Part shown: piece by piece, positions 8,610-17,257 of the stretch
Numbering within the stretch: the first letter of the stretch is position 1
Layout of the letters: every line of letters begins with the position of its first letter
Assembly: GCA_029098185.1 (NCBI GenBank)
Contig: JAQXNV010000048.1
Coordinates: 40,979-104,978, forward strand
Source of the DNA: Oscillospiraceae bacterium
GTDB taxonomy: Bacteria > Bacillota > Clostridia > Oscillospirales > Acutalibacteraceae
DNA length: 64,000 nt
Direction: 5' to 3'
Notes under the pieces: model-generated
Database searches by the model: none
What the model saw: the letters and a program-made list of their open reading frames with translations, nothing else
Told to the model about the DNA's origin: nothing
Program-made: the position numbers and the translations under genes

Positions 8610-8906
8610 ATGGATCGGAAAGACAAGAGCTGTGGCCAAAAGGTAACGGGATTACAGCGATTGGCAGGTCTGCTGGAGGTACCGTCCTCATCCATTGCCA
8701 ACGTGACCCATATGGAGCTGGAGGGCAACACCCAGGTGCGCATTGAAAACAGCGGCACGATTTTAGATTACAGTCCCACCGAGATCCGCATCAAGACAGG
8801 AAAAATCATCACCCAGTTTACGGGGCGGGATCTGATGCTGAAAAGTCTTTCTGCCGATGCCATGGAGATACACGGCTTTTTGACCGAGATCCGGTTTCTC
8901 CTGTAG
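8610..8906 (+). CDS. yqfC: Sporulation protein YqfC
   Basis: This 98-residue YabP/YqfC-family protein has the family's beta-rich core, with VTHMELEGNTQVRIENSGTI and ILDYSPTEIRIKTG. In Bacillus the yabP/yqfC group is under sigma-E and acts in spore cortex or coat development. The ATG at 8610 follows CGGAGG. It lies 27 bases before yqfD, the conserved partner in nearly all spore-formers. Confidence 0.9.
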   Translation: MDRKDKSCGQKVTGLQRLAGLLEVPSSSIANVTHMELEGNTQVRIENSGTILDYSPTEIRIKTGKIITQFTGRDLMLKSLSADAMEIHGFLTEIRFLL

Positions 8907-8933
8907 CGATAGAACAAGGAAGAAGGGAACGCC

Positions 8934-10169
8934 ATGCTGGTTTTGCGCATCATCCGTTGGTGCATCGGCTACGTCCGGTTTGAGATCAACGGCGGGGAAG
9001 CTTACCGTTTTTTTACATCGTCATCGTCCAGAGGGTTTGTGCTCTGGCAAATGGAGCGGAAAGGAGATACCTGCTGTACCGCCTGCATCTCCGCCCGCCA
9101 TTACGGAGAATTGCGTCAGATCGCCAGAAAGCGGCGCCTGCGATTGCGGATCCTGGAGCGGCACGGATTGCCGTTTTTGCTGCGAAAGTGGAAGGATCGG
9201 GGAAAGCACGGCCTTTTTCTGGGGACCATTGGCGCAGTGATCCTCCTGTGCGTCCTTTCCACAAGAGTCTGGGTCGTATCGGTCACAGGCAATACCTCGC
9301 TGTCGGCAGAGGAGATCCGGCAATCGGCAGCGGAATTTGGCCTTTCCATCGGCGTGGGGACAAACAGCTACAATGCGGCTTCTGTCGAAAATCAGTTGAT
9401 GCTGCGGTATCCGCAGATCAGTTGGGTAACGGTCAACGATTGGGGGAATACTGTAACGATCGATGTGCGGGAAGGGGACAAACGGCCCCAGGTGGAGGAT
9501 AATAGCGAGACCGGCAACGTGACAGCCGCAAGGAGCGGGCAGATCCTGGCTATGGATGTGTACCACGGCCAGTCCCAGGTGAAGATCGGTGACGGTGTAG
9601 CGCCGGGACAATTGCTGGTCAGCGGCATCTGGGAGCATGAAAACGGCAATGTGACCTTTACCAAAGCCTCAGCAAAGATCATCGCCCGGACCCACCGGCA
9701 GTTTACGGTGGACATTCCCAAGGCGGAAACACTGCGGGAATCCACCGGCGAAACGGTAACACGGCGGGGACTGCGGGTGTTTGGCCTGACTATCCCCCTG
9801 ACGCTGAAGGGTACGCCGCAGGGACTATATCAGCATCAGAGCAGCGGGGAGAGCCTTACGATCAATGGCGTAGAGCTGCCCCTGACGCTCTTTTCAGAAA
9901 CGTATATTGGAGAGCGGGAATATACTGTGCCCGTTTCTAAGGAAGAAGCCCTGGAGCGGGGACAGGAGGCCCTTAAAAAGGAGCAGGCACAGGCGCTGGG
10001 CGAGGACGGCGCAGTGTTGTCGGAGGAGGTGACGGTGACGGAGGAGGACGATGGGTATCGGGTCACCAGCGATTGCCTTTGCCGGGAGGACATTGCTTTG
10101 GAACAGCCATATTTTGTCGAACTGGAGCCGCAAGAGACGCCAGATGAGACGGAATCGGAAACAGATTGA
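8934..10169 (+). CDS. yqfD: Sporulation protein YqfD
   Basis: This 411-residue protein has a short cytoplasmic N-terminal region, one strong transmembrane segment near residues 95-112 and a large outer domain with POTRA-like and beta-strand character (VTGNTSLSAEEIRQ, SWVTVNDWGNTVTIDVREG, then KIGDGVAPGQLLVSGIW). This is the YqfD architecture found in spore-formers and expressed in the mother cell. The acidic C-terminal tail (QETPDETESETD) is probably disordered. It forms the yqfC-yqfD unit, separated from phoH by an independent promoter. Confidence 0.9.
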   Translation: MLVLRIIRWCIGYVRFEINGGEAYRFFTSSSSRGFVLWQMERKGDTCCTACISARHYGELRQIARKRRLRLRILERHGLPFLLRKWKDRGKHGLFLGTIGAVILLCVLSTRVWVVSVTGNTSLSAEEIRQSAAEFGLSIGVGTNSYNAASVENQLMLRYPQISWVTVNDWGNTVTIDVREGDKRPQVEDNSETGNVTAARSGQILAMDVYHGQSQVKIGDGVAPGQLLVSGIWEHENGNVTFTKASAKIIARTHRQFTVDIPKAETLRESTGETVTRRGLRVFGLTIPLTLKGTPQGLYQHQSSGESLTINGVELPLTLFSETYIGEREYTVPVSKEEALERGQEALKKEQAQALGEDGAVLSEEVTVTEEDDGYRVTSDCLCREDIALEQPYFVELEPQETPDETESETD

Positions 10170-10200
10170 GAAATTTCTGCGTTATTAAACAAAAAGAATG

Positions 10201-10229
10201 GTGACTTTTCGTTAAAAATATGTTATACT
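10201..10229 (+). promoter_or_regulatory. Promoter of the phoH-ybeY-dgkA-era run
   Basis: GTGACT - 17 bp - TATACT with an extended TGT before the -10. It gives the downstream genes vegetative expression independent of yqfCD. Confidence 0.65.
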
Positions 10230-10238
10230 ACTGACAGA

Positions 10239-10270
10239 TTCATCAATATTCCGCGGGGATTCTTGATGAA
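10239..10270 (+). promoter_or_regulatory. Hairpin at the 5' end of the phoH transcript
   Basis: A perfect 8-bp inverted repeat TTCATCAA / TTGATGAA has a partly paired interior. It starts only about 3-5 bases after the predicted transcription start and ends 14 bases before the ribosome site. No U-run follows, so it is not a terminator. Confidence 0.5.
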
Positions 10271-10296
10271 CCATAGGTTTTTAGAAAGGTGATGTG

Positions 10297-11256
10297 ATGT
10301 TCGAGCAACGTATCAATATCGACAGAATGGAGCAGGCAGTAGCGCTCTTTGGCAGCTTTGACGAAAACGTCAAGCTGATTGAAAGCACCTATGAGGTAAA
10401 GATTGTCGGACGGGGAGGAGAGATCAAGGTATCCGGCGAGCCGGAAAATGTGTCTAAAGCAGTCCGGGCTATCGACAGCCTTTTAACGCTGATCAACCGG
10501 GGAGAATCGCTCAATGAGCAAAATGTGCGGTACTGCATCTCCATGGTCAACGACGGAACGGAGGATAAGATCGCTTCTCTGGCGGGGGACTGCATCTGTA
10601 TCACGTCAAAGGGAAAGCCGGTCAAGCCCAAGACGCTGGGGCAGAAAAACTACTGCAGCGCCATCAGTCAGAATACGATCACCATCGGGGTGGGCCCGGC
10701 GGGAACCGGTAAAACGTACCTTGCCGTGGCCATGGCGGTGACGGCTTTCCGGGCGCAGCAGGTCAACCGGATCATTCTGACGCGGCCAGCGGTAGAAGCC
10801 GGCGAAAAGCTGGGCTTTCTGCCGGGGGATCTGCAGCAGAAGGTAGACCCGTATCTCCGCCCCCTGTACGACGCCCTGTTCGATATGCTCGGTGCCGAGA
10901 GTTACCAGCGCTCTGTGGAGCGCGGCAATATTGAGGTAGCGCCTCTGGCGTATATGCGCGGCAGAACGCTGGATGACAGCTTCATCATTCTGGACGAGGC
11001 CCAGAATACGACGCCGGAACAAATGAAGATGTTCTTGACACGGCTGGGCTTTGGCTCCAAGATGGTCATCACTGGCGACATCACCCAGATCGACTTGCCG
11101 GATGGCCGGCGGTCGGGACTGAAGGATGTGATGGTCGTCCTGAAGAATATGGAGGACATCGCCCAGATTCGGTTCAGTGAAAAGGATGTTGTCCGGCATC
11201 GTCTGGTACAGAACATCATCAAGGCATACGAGAGGCACAGTACAGAGAGGAGATAA
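10297..11256 (+). CDS. phoH: PhoH family protein (PhoL-type ATPase)
   Basis: This is a P-loop ATPase of 319 residues. An N-terminal KH-like segment (EIKVSGEPENVSKAVRAID, about 42-60) precedes Walker A GPAGTGKT at about 133-140 and Walker B FIILDEAQN near 230. PhoH/YbeZ proteins work with YbeY in RNA metabolism and stress responses. The ATG at 10297 or the GTG one codon earlier can serve as start behind AAAGGTGAT. ybeY follows after 6 bases, as in most bacteria. Confidence 0.93.
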   Translation: MFEQRINIDRMEQAVALFGSFDENVKLIESTYEVKIVGRGGEIKVSGEPENVSKAVRAIDSLLTLINRGESLNEQNVRYCISMVNDGTEDKIASLAGDCICITSKGKPVKPKTLGQKNYCSAISQNTITIGVGPAGTGKTYLAVAMAVTAFRAQQVNRIILTRPAVEAGEKLGFLPGDLQQKVDPYLRPLYDALFDMLGAESYQRSVERGNIEVAPLAYMRGRTLDDSFIILDEAQNTTPEQMKMFLTRLGFGSKMVITGDITQIDLPDGRRSGLKDVMVVLKNMEDIAQIRFSEKDVVRHRLVQNIIKAYERHSTERR

Positions 11257-11262
11257 TACGCA

Positions 11263-11766
11263 ATGGGTAAGGTTCGTGTAATCATCAGTAATCACCAGAA
11301 GGCCGTCAAGATTCCAACAGGCGTGAGGATGTTGGTGCGGCGGTGCTGCAATGCGGTTTTACAGTTGGAGCAGTTTCCTCATTCAGCGGAGATCAGCGTT
11401 GTGTTCGTGGACAATGCGCAGATCCAGGAGCTCAATCGGAAGTATCGCGGCAAGGATATGCCGACGGATGTGCTTTCGTTCCCCATGGGAGAGAACGGAG
11501 AATACGAGATCAATCATGATACAGATGCCGTGATCTTAGGCGACGTGGCCATCTCCATGGAAAAAGCGGTGGAGCAGGCCCAAAAGTACGACCACAGTCT
11601 AGAGCGGGAGATCGGGTTCCTCACGGCCCATTCTGTGCTCCATCTGCTGGGCTACGACCATGAGCAGGGCGGCATCGACCGGGTGCGGATGCGCGAAAAA
11701 GAAGAGCAGGTCATGACGCAGCTCGGACTGCCCAGCTCCAGCAGCTACGTTCTGGACGAGGAATAA
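11263..11766 (+). CDS. ybeY: Endoribonuclease YbeY (rRNA maturation factor)
   Basis: This is a zinc-dependent single-strand endoribonuclease needed for 16S rRNA 3'-end maturation and ribosome quality control. The metal motif HSVLHLLGYDH (H123, H127, H133) is intact, as is the family segment PTDVLSFPM. The length, 167 residues, is normal. It has a GAGAGGAG ribosome site and sits between phoH and dgkA. Confidence 0.95.
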   Translation: MGKVRVIISNHQKAVKIPTGVRMLVRRCCNAVLQLEQFPHSAEISVVFVDNAQIQELNRKYRGKDMPTDVLSFPMGENGEYEINHDTDAVILGDVAISMEKAVEQAQKYDHSLEREIGFLTAHSVLHLLGYDHEQGGIDRVRMREKEEQVMTQLGLPSSSSYVLDEE

Positions 11767-11777
11767 GAGGCGCCGGG

Positions 11778-12254
11778 GTGAAGCTGTTACGTTCCTTTGG
11801 CTATGCGTTTCAGGGGCTGTGGCGCTGTATCAATTATGAACGGAATATGCGGATACATATAGTAGCCGCGCTGTATGTGTTGGTGTTTTCGTTGTTTTTT
11901 GATCTGACAGCCACCCAGTACGGCGTGCTGTTTGTGCTCATCGGCCTGGTGATGGCGCTGGAGCTGATCAATACTGCCCTGGAAGCGGCCGGCAATGCCA
12001 TCACGACAAAACGGGACCCCAACATCAAGATCTTAAAAGATACCGCAGCCGGCGCTGTGCTGATTTTCGCCATTGCGGCTTTGGCGGTGGCGGCGGTCTT
12101 TTTTTGGGACGGCCAGGGCTTTTGCCGGATGTACGCTTTTTTTGTGGGACAACCCCTCTATCTGCTGTTGCTGGGGCTGGGCACAGCACTGTCGCTGTTT
12201 TTTATTGCGGTAAGCCCCGTACAGCTTGCAGAAAAGATTCGAAAGAAAAAATAA
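11778..12254 (+). CDS. dgkA: Diacylglycerol/undecaprenol kinase family protein
   Basis: This small integral membrane kinase has three transmembrane helices in the conserved core and the active-site region ALELINTALEAAGNAITTKRDPNIKILKDTAAGAVL. Gram-positive members mostly phosphorylate undecaprenol to recycle the cell-wall carrier lipid. At 158 residues it is longer than the usual ~120-130: an extra hydrophobic helix near residues 125-145 follows the core. The start is a GTG at 11778 behind AAGAGGCG. It lies between ybeY and era, the normal Firmicutes position. Confidence 0.9.
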   Translation: MKLLRSFGYAFQGLWRCINYERNMRIHIVAALYVLVFSLFFDLTATQYGVLFVLIGLVMALELINTALEAAGNAITTKRDPNIKILKDTAAGAVLIFAIAALAVAAVFFWDGQGFCRMYAFFVGQPLYLLLLGLGTALSLFFIAVSPVQLAEKIRKKK

Positions 12255-12290
12255 GCCTTGCGCCCCTTGGCACAGGGAAGGAGAAATCGC

Positions 12291-13217
12291 ATGACAGAAT
12301 GGAAGCAATCAGATCGGACGGCGTTTATCGCCATTGTAGGGCGGCCCAATGTGGGCAAATCATCCCTGCTCAACGCCATGCTGGGCCAGAAGGTGGCCAT
12401 CGTGTCCAATAAGCCCCAGACAACGCGGACCCGCATCATGGGCGTGTTGACAGAAGGGGCGGACCAGCTCGTTTTTATCGATACGCCTGGGTTGCACAAG
12501 CCGAAAAATAAGCTGGGCAATTATATGGTCAAGTCGGTGACGGAATCTGTAGCCGGTGTGGACGCCTGTCTGCTGGTGGTAGAAGCAGACAAAAAGATCT
12601 CCCCGGCGGACCGGGAGCTCATCGAAAAGTTCCGCGCCTTAGACCTGCCGGCAGTGCTGGCCATCAATAAAATCGACGCGGTGAAAGAAAAATCCGTGCT
12701 GATGGAGCAGATCGAAGCCATGAGCGCCCTGTATGATTTTGAAGCTGTCGTGCCGGTGTCAGCGCTCTCTGGCAGCGGCGTGACGACGCTGGTGGAGGAG
12801 CTGAAAAAGCTCTGTGTGGAAGGCGGCCACTTTTTCCCGGAGGATACCTTGACAGACCAGCCGGAACGGGTGCTTGCCGGAGAGATCGTGCGGGAGAAGC
12901 TGCTGCGTCTGCTCGATAAAGAGATCCCTCACGGAGTTGCCGTATCTGTAGAGCGGATGCGGGAGCGGGAGGACGGCAGCGGCATCACCGATATTGACGC
13001 CACCATTTATTGCGAGCGGGACAGCCATAAGGCCATCATCATCGGCAAAAAGGGCAGTATGCTCAAGAAGGTGGGAATGTTGGCCAGAGGAGACATGGAG
13101 CGCTTTTTTGACTGCAAGATCAATTTGCAGCTCTGGGTCAAGGTGAAAGAGGATTGGCGCAATCGGCAGAATATCCTGCACGCTCTGGGATATGACAAGA
13201 CCGATTTTGAAACATAA
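12291..13217 (+). CDS. era: GTPase Era
   Basis: This is an essential ribosome-assembly GTPase that binds the 3' end of 16S rRNA. G1 GRPNVGKS is at residues 17-24, G3 DTPG and G4 NKID follow, and the C-terminal KH domain holds IIGKKGSMLKKVG. It has 308 residues, normal for the family. The ATG at 12291 follows AAGGAG. A GCACAA/TTGTGC hairpin without U-run lies 13 bases after the stop (13231-13245) and may be an RNA processing or stability element. Confidence 0.96.
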   Translation: MTEWKQSDRTAFIAIVGRPNVGKSSLLNAMLGQKVAIVSNKPQTTRTRIMGVLTEGADQLVFIDTPGLHKPKNKLGNYMVKSVTESVAGVDACLLVVEADKKISPADRELIEKFRALDLPAVLAINKIDAVKEKSVLMEQIEAMSALYDFEAVVPVSALSGSGVTTLVEELKKLCVEGGHFFPEDTLTDQPERVLAGEIVREKLLRLLDKEIPHGVAVSVERMREREDGSGITDIDATIYCERDSHKAIIIGKKGSMLKKVGMLARGDMERFFDCKINLQLWVKVKEDWRNRQNILHALGYDKTDFET

Positions 13218-13364
13218 AAAGAGCACACTAGCACAATACTTGTGCAAAAGAAGGAGAAAACTGTCGGACAAAGATATATTTTCCGTTCATAGTGAGATTG
13301 ATTTCGAGAATACTCTTTAATGGTCCATCGCTTAGATGGCAGAAAGAGGACAGGGGGAATCAAT

Positions 13365-13541
13365 ATGGATGAACGATCGGCGTGGGAAGCGTTTACGCAT
13401 ACGGGAAGTGTATCCTCTTATCTGGCATATTGCAAGGCAAAACAGGAAGCGGTAGGGGCGGTAGCGCCTGCCGGGGAGGACACCGATGCAGATAATGACC
13501 GACGGTCTGGTGATCGGCGAGAAGATCGTGGGGGAGAGTGA
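13365..13541 (+). CDS. yqzL: YqzL family small protein, overlapping recO
   Basis: This 58-residue protein sits exactly where yqzL lies in Bacillus, between era and recO. The start MDERSAWEAFTHTGSVSSYL matches the YqzL pattern (aromatic, FxxTGxxxxYL). Family members are usually about 45-50 residues. Here the tail runs 56 bases into recO in another frame and gives a highly charged end (DNDRRSGDRREDRGGE), which looks like a by-product of the overlap. The ATG at 13365 follows CAGGGGGAA. Function unknown. Confidence 0.75.
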   Translation: MDERSAWEAFTHTGSVSSYLAYCKAKQEAVGAVAPAGEDTDADNDRRSGDRREDRGGE

Positions 13542-14247
13542 CCGATTGGTGACGCTCCTGACACGGGAAGAGGGAATTTTGCGGGCTTTTGCGCCCCAGG
13601 CGAAGAACCTGAAAAACAGCAAAGTATCCTCAACGCAGCTACTCTGCTATTCCCAGTTCGTACTTTACAAAGGAAAAGACAAATATGTAGTCAATGACGG
13701 ACAGGCCATCGAGGTGTTTTTTGGTCTGCGCCGAGATATTGAGAGCCTTTCTCTCGCCCAGTATTTTTGTGAGCTGGCATCCCTGCTGGCACCCCAGGAA
13801 TCTGAAGCGGGAGATTTTCTGCGTTTAATTTTAAATGGCCTGTCGTTCCTGTCGTCGGGCACACGGCCTCATCTGCTGCTCAAACCGGTAGTGGAGATGC
13901 GTCTGCTGGCGTTAGCTGGGTTTATGCCAAATCTCATCGGCTGTGATACCTGCGGCGTTTACGAAAGCGATCCCATGTATTTTCTGCCGGGAAAAGGCGT
14001 CCTCTACTGCAAGGACTGCATCAAAGACGCAGGAGAACGATCGCTGGCTGTGGCGCCCGGCGTGCTGACGGCACTGCGCCATACGATCTATGCGGAATTT
14101 CAGAAGCTGTTTTCCTTTTCGCTGCAGCCGGAAGGGCTCAAACAGCTTTCACAGATCAGTGAGACATATCTGCTGCATATCATTGGCAGGCGGATTCCAA
14201 CGTTGGAGTTTTATCATCAGATGGCATCATTGGGGGAGAACGTATGA
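13486..14247 (+). CDS. recO: DNA repair protein RecO
   Basis: This recombination mediator loads RecA onto SSB-coated DNA with RecR. It has the N-terminal OB fold (GLVIGEKIVGESDRLVTLLT), a helical middle, and a zinc finger built from CDTCG near residue 149 and CKDC near 170. It has 253 residues. The ATG at 13486 follows GGGGAGGA by 5 bases and lies inside yqzL; an internal ATG at 13495 is less well placed. Its stop overlaps the mutS2 start by 4 bases, indicating translational coupling. Confidence 0.93.
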   Translation: MQIMTDGLVIGEKIVGESDRLVTLLTREEGILRAFAPQAKNLKNSKVSSTQLLCYSQFVLYKGKDKYVVNDGQAIEVFFGLRRDIESLSLAQYFCELASLLAPQESEAGDFLRLILNGLSFLSSGTRPHLLLKPVVEMRLLALAGFMPNLIGCDTCGVYESDPMYFLPGKGVLYCKDCIKDAGERSLAVAPGVLTALRHTIYAEFQKLFSFSLQPEGLKQLSQISETYLLHIIGRRIPTLEFYHQMASLGENV

Positions 14248-16625
14248 ATCAACAAACAGAAGTGAAACAAAAATATCTGCACGCCTTAGAGCTGGACAAG
14301 ATCCTGCACATGGTGGCCCAGCACGGTTCCTGTGAGGATAGCCGTGTCCTGGCACAATCGCTGCAGCCGGCCACCGATCTGGAGCGGGCACAGCACCTGC
14401 TCACCGAAACAGACGACGCTTACATCCTCATGGCCCGGTTTGGTGCGCCATCCTTTCACGGACTGGTCAATATCGTCAATCCGGTGCGGCGGGCAGAAGC
14501 TGGCGGCGTCCTCAATCTAACAGAGCTGCTGCGGATCCGTTCTGTATTGCAGGTGCTGAAAAACGTAGTCAAATGGCGGTCCAAAAGCGAGGGCATGAAA
14601 ACGAGCCTGGATCCCCGCTTTGGCAATTTACAGCCCAATCAATATCTGGAAAACCGCATTGGCCTGACGGTCCTGTCCGAGGAGGAGGTCGCCGATACGG
14701 CTTCGCCGGAGCTGCAATCTATCCGCCGGCGGATCCAGCGGGCAGAAGCCAAGGCCAGAGAGCATCTGGATGCCCTGATCCATTCTTTGACAAAGCAGAA
14801 ATATTTGCAGGAACAGATCGTCACCATGCGTTCCGGGCGGTATGTCGTTCCGGTCAAAGCGGAGTACCGCAGCGAGATCCCCGGCCTGGTCCACGATACC
14901 TCCTCCAGCGGCGCTACTGTTTTTGTGGAGCCCATGAGCGTTGTGGAGGCCAACAATGAGATCCGCGTGCTGCAGGCCGAGGAAAAAGAGGAGATCGAGC
15001 GGATCTTAACGGCTTTGTCGGCGGAAGTTGGCAGCTTTGCTGGTGAGCTTTGCACCGGCTATCGCATGGCGGTAGAATTGGATCTGATTTTTGCCAAGGC
15101 CAGCCTTGCTTATGAGATGAAGGCCACTATGCCAAAACTCAACGATCAAGGCCGGATCCTGCTGCGACAGTCCCGCCATCCGCTCATCGACAGCAAAAAG
15201 GTAGTGCCCACGGATATTTCCCTGGGAATCGACTTTGATACCCTCATCATCACCGGTCCCAATACCGGCGGTAAGACCGTGGCCCTCAAGACTACCGGCT
15301 TGCTGTGCGCCATGGCCATGTGCGGGCTCATGCTGCCTGTTGCACAGGAAAGCGAGGTTTCCGTCTTTGACCAGATCCTAGTGGACATCGGTGATGAGCA
15401 GAGCATCGAGCAGTCGCTGTCCACATTTTCTGCCCATATGACCAATCAGATTTCCATCCTGAAAAACGCCGACGCACACAGCCTTGTCCTCATGGATGAG
15501 GTAGGCGCCGGCACAGATCCTATCGAGGGCGCGGCGCTGGGCATCGCCATTATTGAAGAACTGCGGCAAAAAGGCGCTCGGATCGGCGTGACGACCCACT
15601 ATGCGGAGTTAAAGGAGTTTGCTTTGCAGACAGACGGTGTGGAAAATGGCTGCTGTGAGTTTGATGTTGCCACCTTGCGCCCAACATACCGATTGCTCAT
15701 CGGTGTGCCGGGACGGTCCAATGCCTTTGCCATCTCGTTAAAATTGGGCATCGAGCCGTCCATTATCGACCGGGCGAAAGAGCTGGTATCAGCGGAAAAC
15801 AGCCGCTTTGAAACGGTGGTGGAAAGTTTGGAAGAACAGCGCCAGTCGTTGGAGCGGGAGCGTCAGGAAGCCCAGGCGCTGCGGCAAAAGGCCCAGTCCC
15901 TGGTGGAGGAAGCCCAGGCGGAAAAGGAGCGATCTGCCCAATATGCCGCCAAAGAGCTGGAGGTGGCCCAGCGGCAGGCATCCAATCTGGTGTCCCGGAC
16001 AAGGGCGCAGATCGATTCTCTGATGGACGAGCTGGAAGCGGTGAAAAAGGAGAAGCATCTCTCTAGTGTGCAGAAAATGCAGATCAATAGCCGCCTTCGG
16101 AACCTGGAGCAGACAGCCGACCCAGTCCGCCAGCGAAAGAAAGGCGTTTATACGCTGCCTCGGCCGCTGAAGGTCGGCGACACGGTGCTGATCTTTGACA
16201 TTGATAAAAAGGGTATCGTCACAGAGATCCCCGCCGGCGGCGACCCTGTCACCGTGCAGGCAGGCATTGTGAAAACGAGAGTGCCCCTGTCGAACCTGCG
16301 GCTTTTGGAGGAGGAGCAAGTGAAGGTGCCAAAGCGTACCGTCACAAAGCGTGTTTCCACGGGCAGCGCAAGAGGTGGCAGCATGAGCGAGCTGGATCTC
16401 CGGGGCGAAACGGTTTTGGACGCGCTGCTGGATGTGGACCGCTTTTTGGACAGCGCCCAGCTCAACGGTCTCAATCAGGTGACCATCATCCACGGTAAAG
16501 GTACCGGTGCCCTGCGAAAAGCCGTGCAGGATCATCTCAAGCGTCACAGTGCCGTCAAATCGTATCGGCTGGGCGTATTTGGGGAAGGCGAGAGCGGCGT
16601 GACGATCGTGGAGCTGAAAAAATAG
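14244..16625 (+). CDS. mutS2: Endonuclease MutS2
   Basis: This MutS-like ATPase has 793 residues. The core and lever come first, Walker A GPNTGGKT lies near residues 337-344, then the DEVGAGTDPIEGAALG Walker B/signature region and a long charged coiled coil around 515-630. A C-terminal Smr nuclease domain carries LDLRGE and IIHGKGTGALR. MutS2 suppresses homologous recombination and, in Bacillus, rescues collided ribosomes. It overlaps recO by 4 bases and is the last gene of the run. Confidence 0.95.
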   Translation: MNQQTEVKQKYLHALELDKILHMVAQHGSCEDSRVLAQSLQPATDLERAQHLLTETDDAYILMARFGAPSFHGLVNIVNPVRRAEAGGVLNLTELLRIRSVLQVLKNVVKWRSKSEGMKTSLDPRFGNLQPNQYLENRIGLTVLSEEEVADTASPELQSIRRRIQRAEAKAREHLDALIHSLTKQKYLQEQIVTMRSGRYVVPVKAEYRSEIPGLVHDTSSSGATVFVEPMSVVEANNEIRVLQAEEKEEIERILTALSAEVGSFAGELCTGYRMAVELDLIFAKASLAYEMKATMPKLNDQGRILLRQSRHPLIDSKKVVPTDISLGIDFDTLIITGPNTGGKTVALKTTGLLCAMAMCGLMLPVAQESEVSVFDQILVDIGDEQSIEQSLSTFSAHMTNQISILKNADAHSLVLMDEVGAGTDPIEGAALGIAIIEELRQKGARIGVTTHYAELKEFALQTDGVENGCCEFDVATLRPTYRLLIGVPGRSNAFAISLKLGIEPSIIDRAKELVSAENSRFETVVESLEEQRQSLERERQEAQALRQKAQSLVEEAQAEKERSAQYAAKELEVAQRQASNLVSRTRAQIDSLMDELEAVKKEKHLSSVQKMQINSRLRNLEQTADPVRQRKKGVYTLPRPLKVGDTVLIFDIDKKGIVTEIPAGGDPVTVQAGIVKTRVPLSNLRLLEEEQVKVPKRTVTKRVSTGSARGGSMSELDLRGETVLDALLDVDRFLDSAQLNGLNQVTIIHGKGTGALRKAVQDHLKRHSAVKSYRLGVFGEGESGVTIVELKK

Positions 16626-16631
16626 GGATAT

Positions 16632-16660
16632 TTGCAAAATGAACTGGTTTGTGGTACAAT
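16632..16660 (+). promoter_or_regulatory. Promoter of the Rrf2 regulator
   Basis: TTGCAA - 17 bp - TACAAT, starting directly after the mutS2 stop. The start codon lies 46 bases downstream. Confidence 0.8.
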
Positions 16661-16706
16661 ACGGTCAGATCAGACGAACAAATCACAGGAAAACTGGGGT
16701 GTTAGC

Positions 16707-17141
16707 TTGAAAATTTCAACCAAAGGACGATATGCGCTGCGGATGATGCTGGACCTGGCGGAGCACAAGGACAGCGGTTACGTTGCGCTAAAGGACATTG
16801 CGCAGCGGCAGGGGATTTCCAAAAAGTATCTGGAACAGATTGTGCCGTTGCTCAACAAGGCGAGTATTCTCAAAACAAACCGAGGCTATCAGGGCGGCTA
16901 TATGCTGGTTCGAGAGCCGTCCCAGTACACAGTGGGGGAGATCCTCCGGATCACCGAGGGCAGTATTGCGCCGGTGGCCTGTCTGGAGCATACGCCCAAC
17001 CAATGTGAGCGCAGTGAGACCTGTGCCACGCTGAAGGTCTGGAAAGGCTTGCAAGATGTGATCTGCAATTATCTGGACAACATTACCCTGCAGGATATTC
17101 TGGACGATGCGCGCCAGTGTGTCCATGATTATGTGATCTAG
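16707..17141 (+). CDS. Rrf2 family transcriptional regulator with three conserved cysteines
   Basis: This winged-helix regulator of 144 residues has the DNA-binding region KISTKGRYALRMMLDLA...ISKKYLEQIVPLL and the wing KTNRGYQGGYML. CLEHTPNQC...C provides three cysteines spaced C-x7-C-x5-C, near the IscR/RirA Fe-S pattern (C-x5-C-x5-C). An iron-sulfur or redox-sensing role is likely but not proven. The start is the TTG at 16707 with a GGGGTG site. No isc/suf genes are adjacent here. Confidence 0.85.
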   Translation: MKISTKGRYALRMMLDLAEHKDSGYVALKDIAQRQGISKKYLEQIVPLLNKASILKTNRGYQGGYMLVREPSQYTVGEILRITEGSIAPVACLEHTPNQCERSETCATLKVWKGLQDVICNYLDNITLQDILDDARQCVHDYVI

Positions 17142-17153
17142 CGGGAAGATCAC

Positions 17154-17251
17154 AAAAAAACATCCACCAAATTGAACTGTACCCATGCTTTAGTACAAGT
17201 GTATCCTACTTGTCTAACTTTTTGGGTCACTTCAAAAGGGTGGATGTTTTT
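17154..17251. terminator. Long stem-loop between convergent genes
   Basis: AAAAAACATCCACC pairs with GGGTGGATGTTTTT across about 70 bases that contain an inner ACAAGT/ACTTGT hairpin. The flanking A and T runs allow termination from either side. The loop is unusually long. Confidence 0.55.
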
Positions 17252-17257
17252 GTTTGG

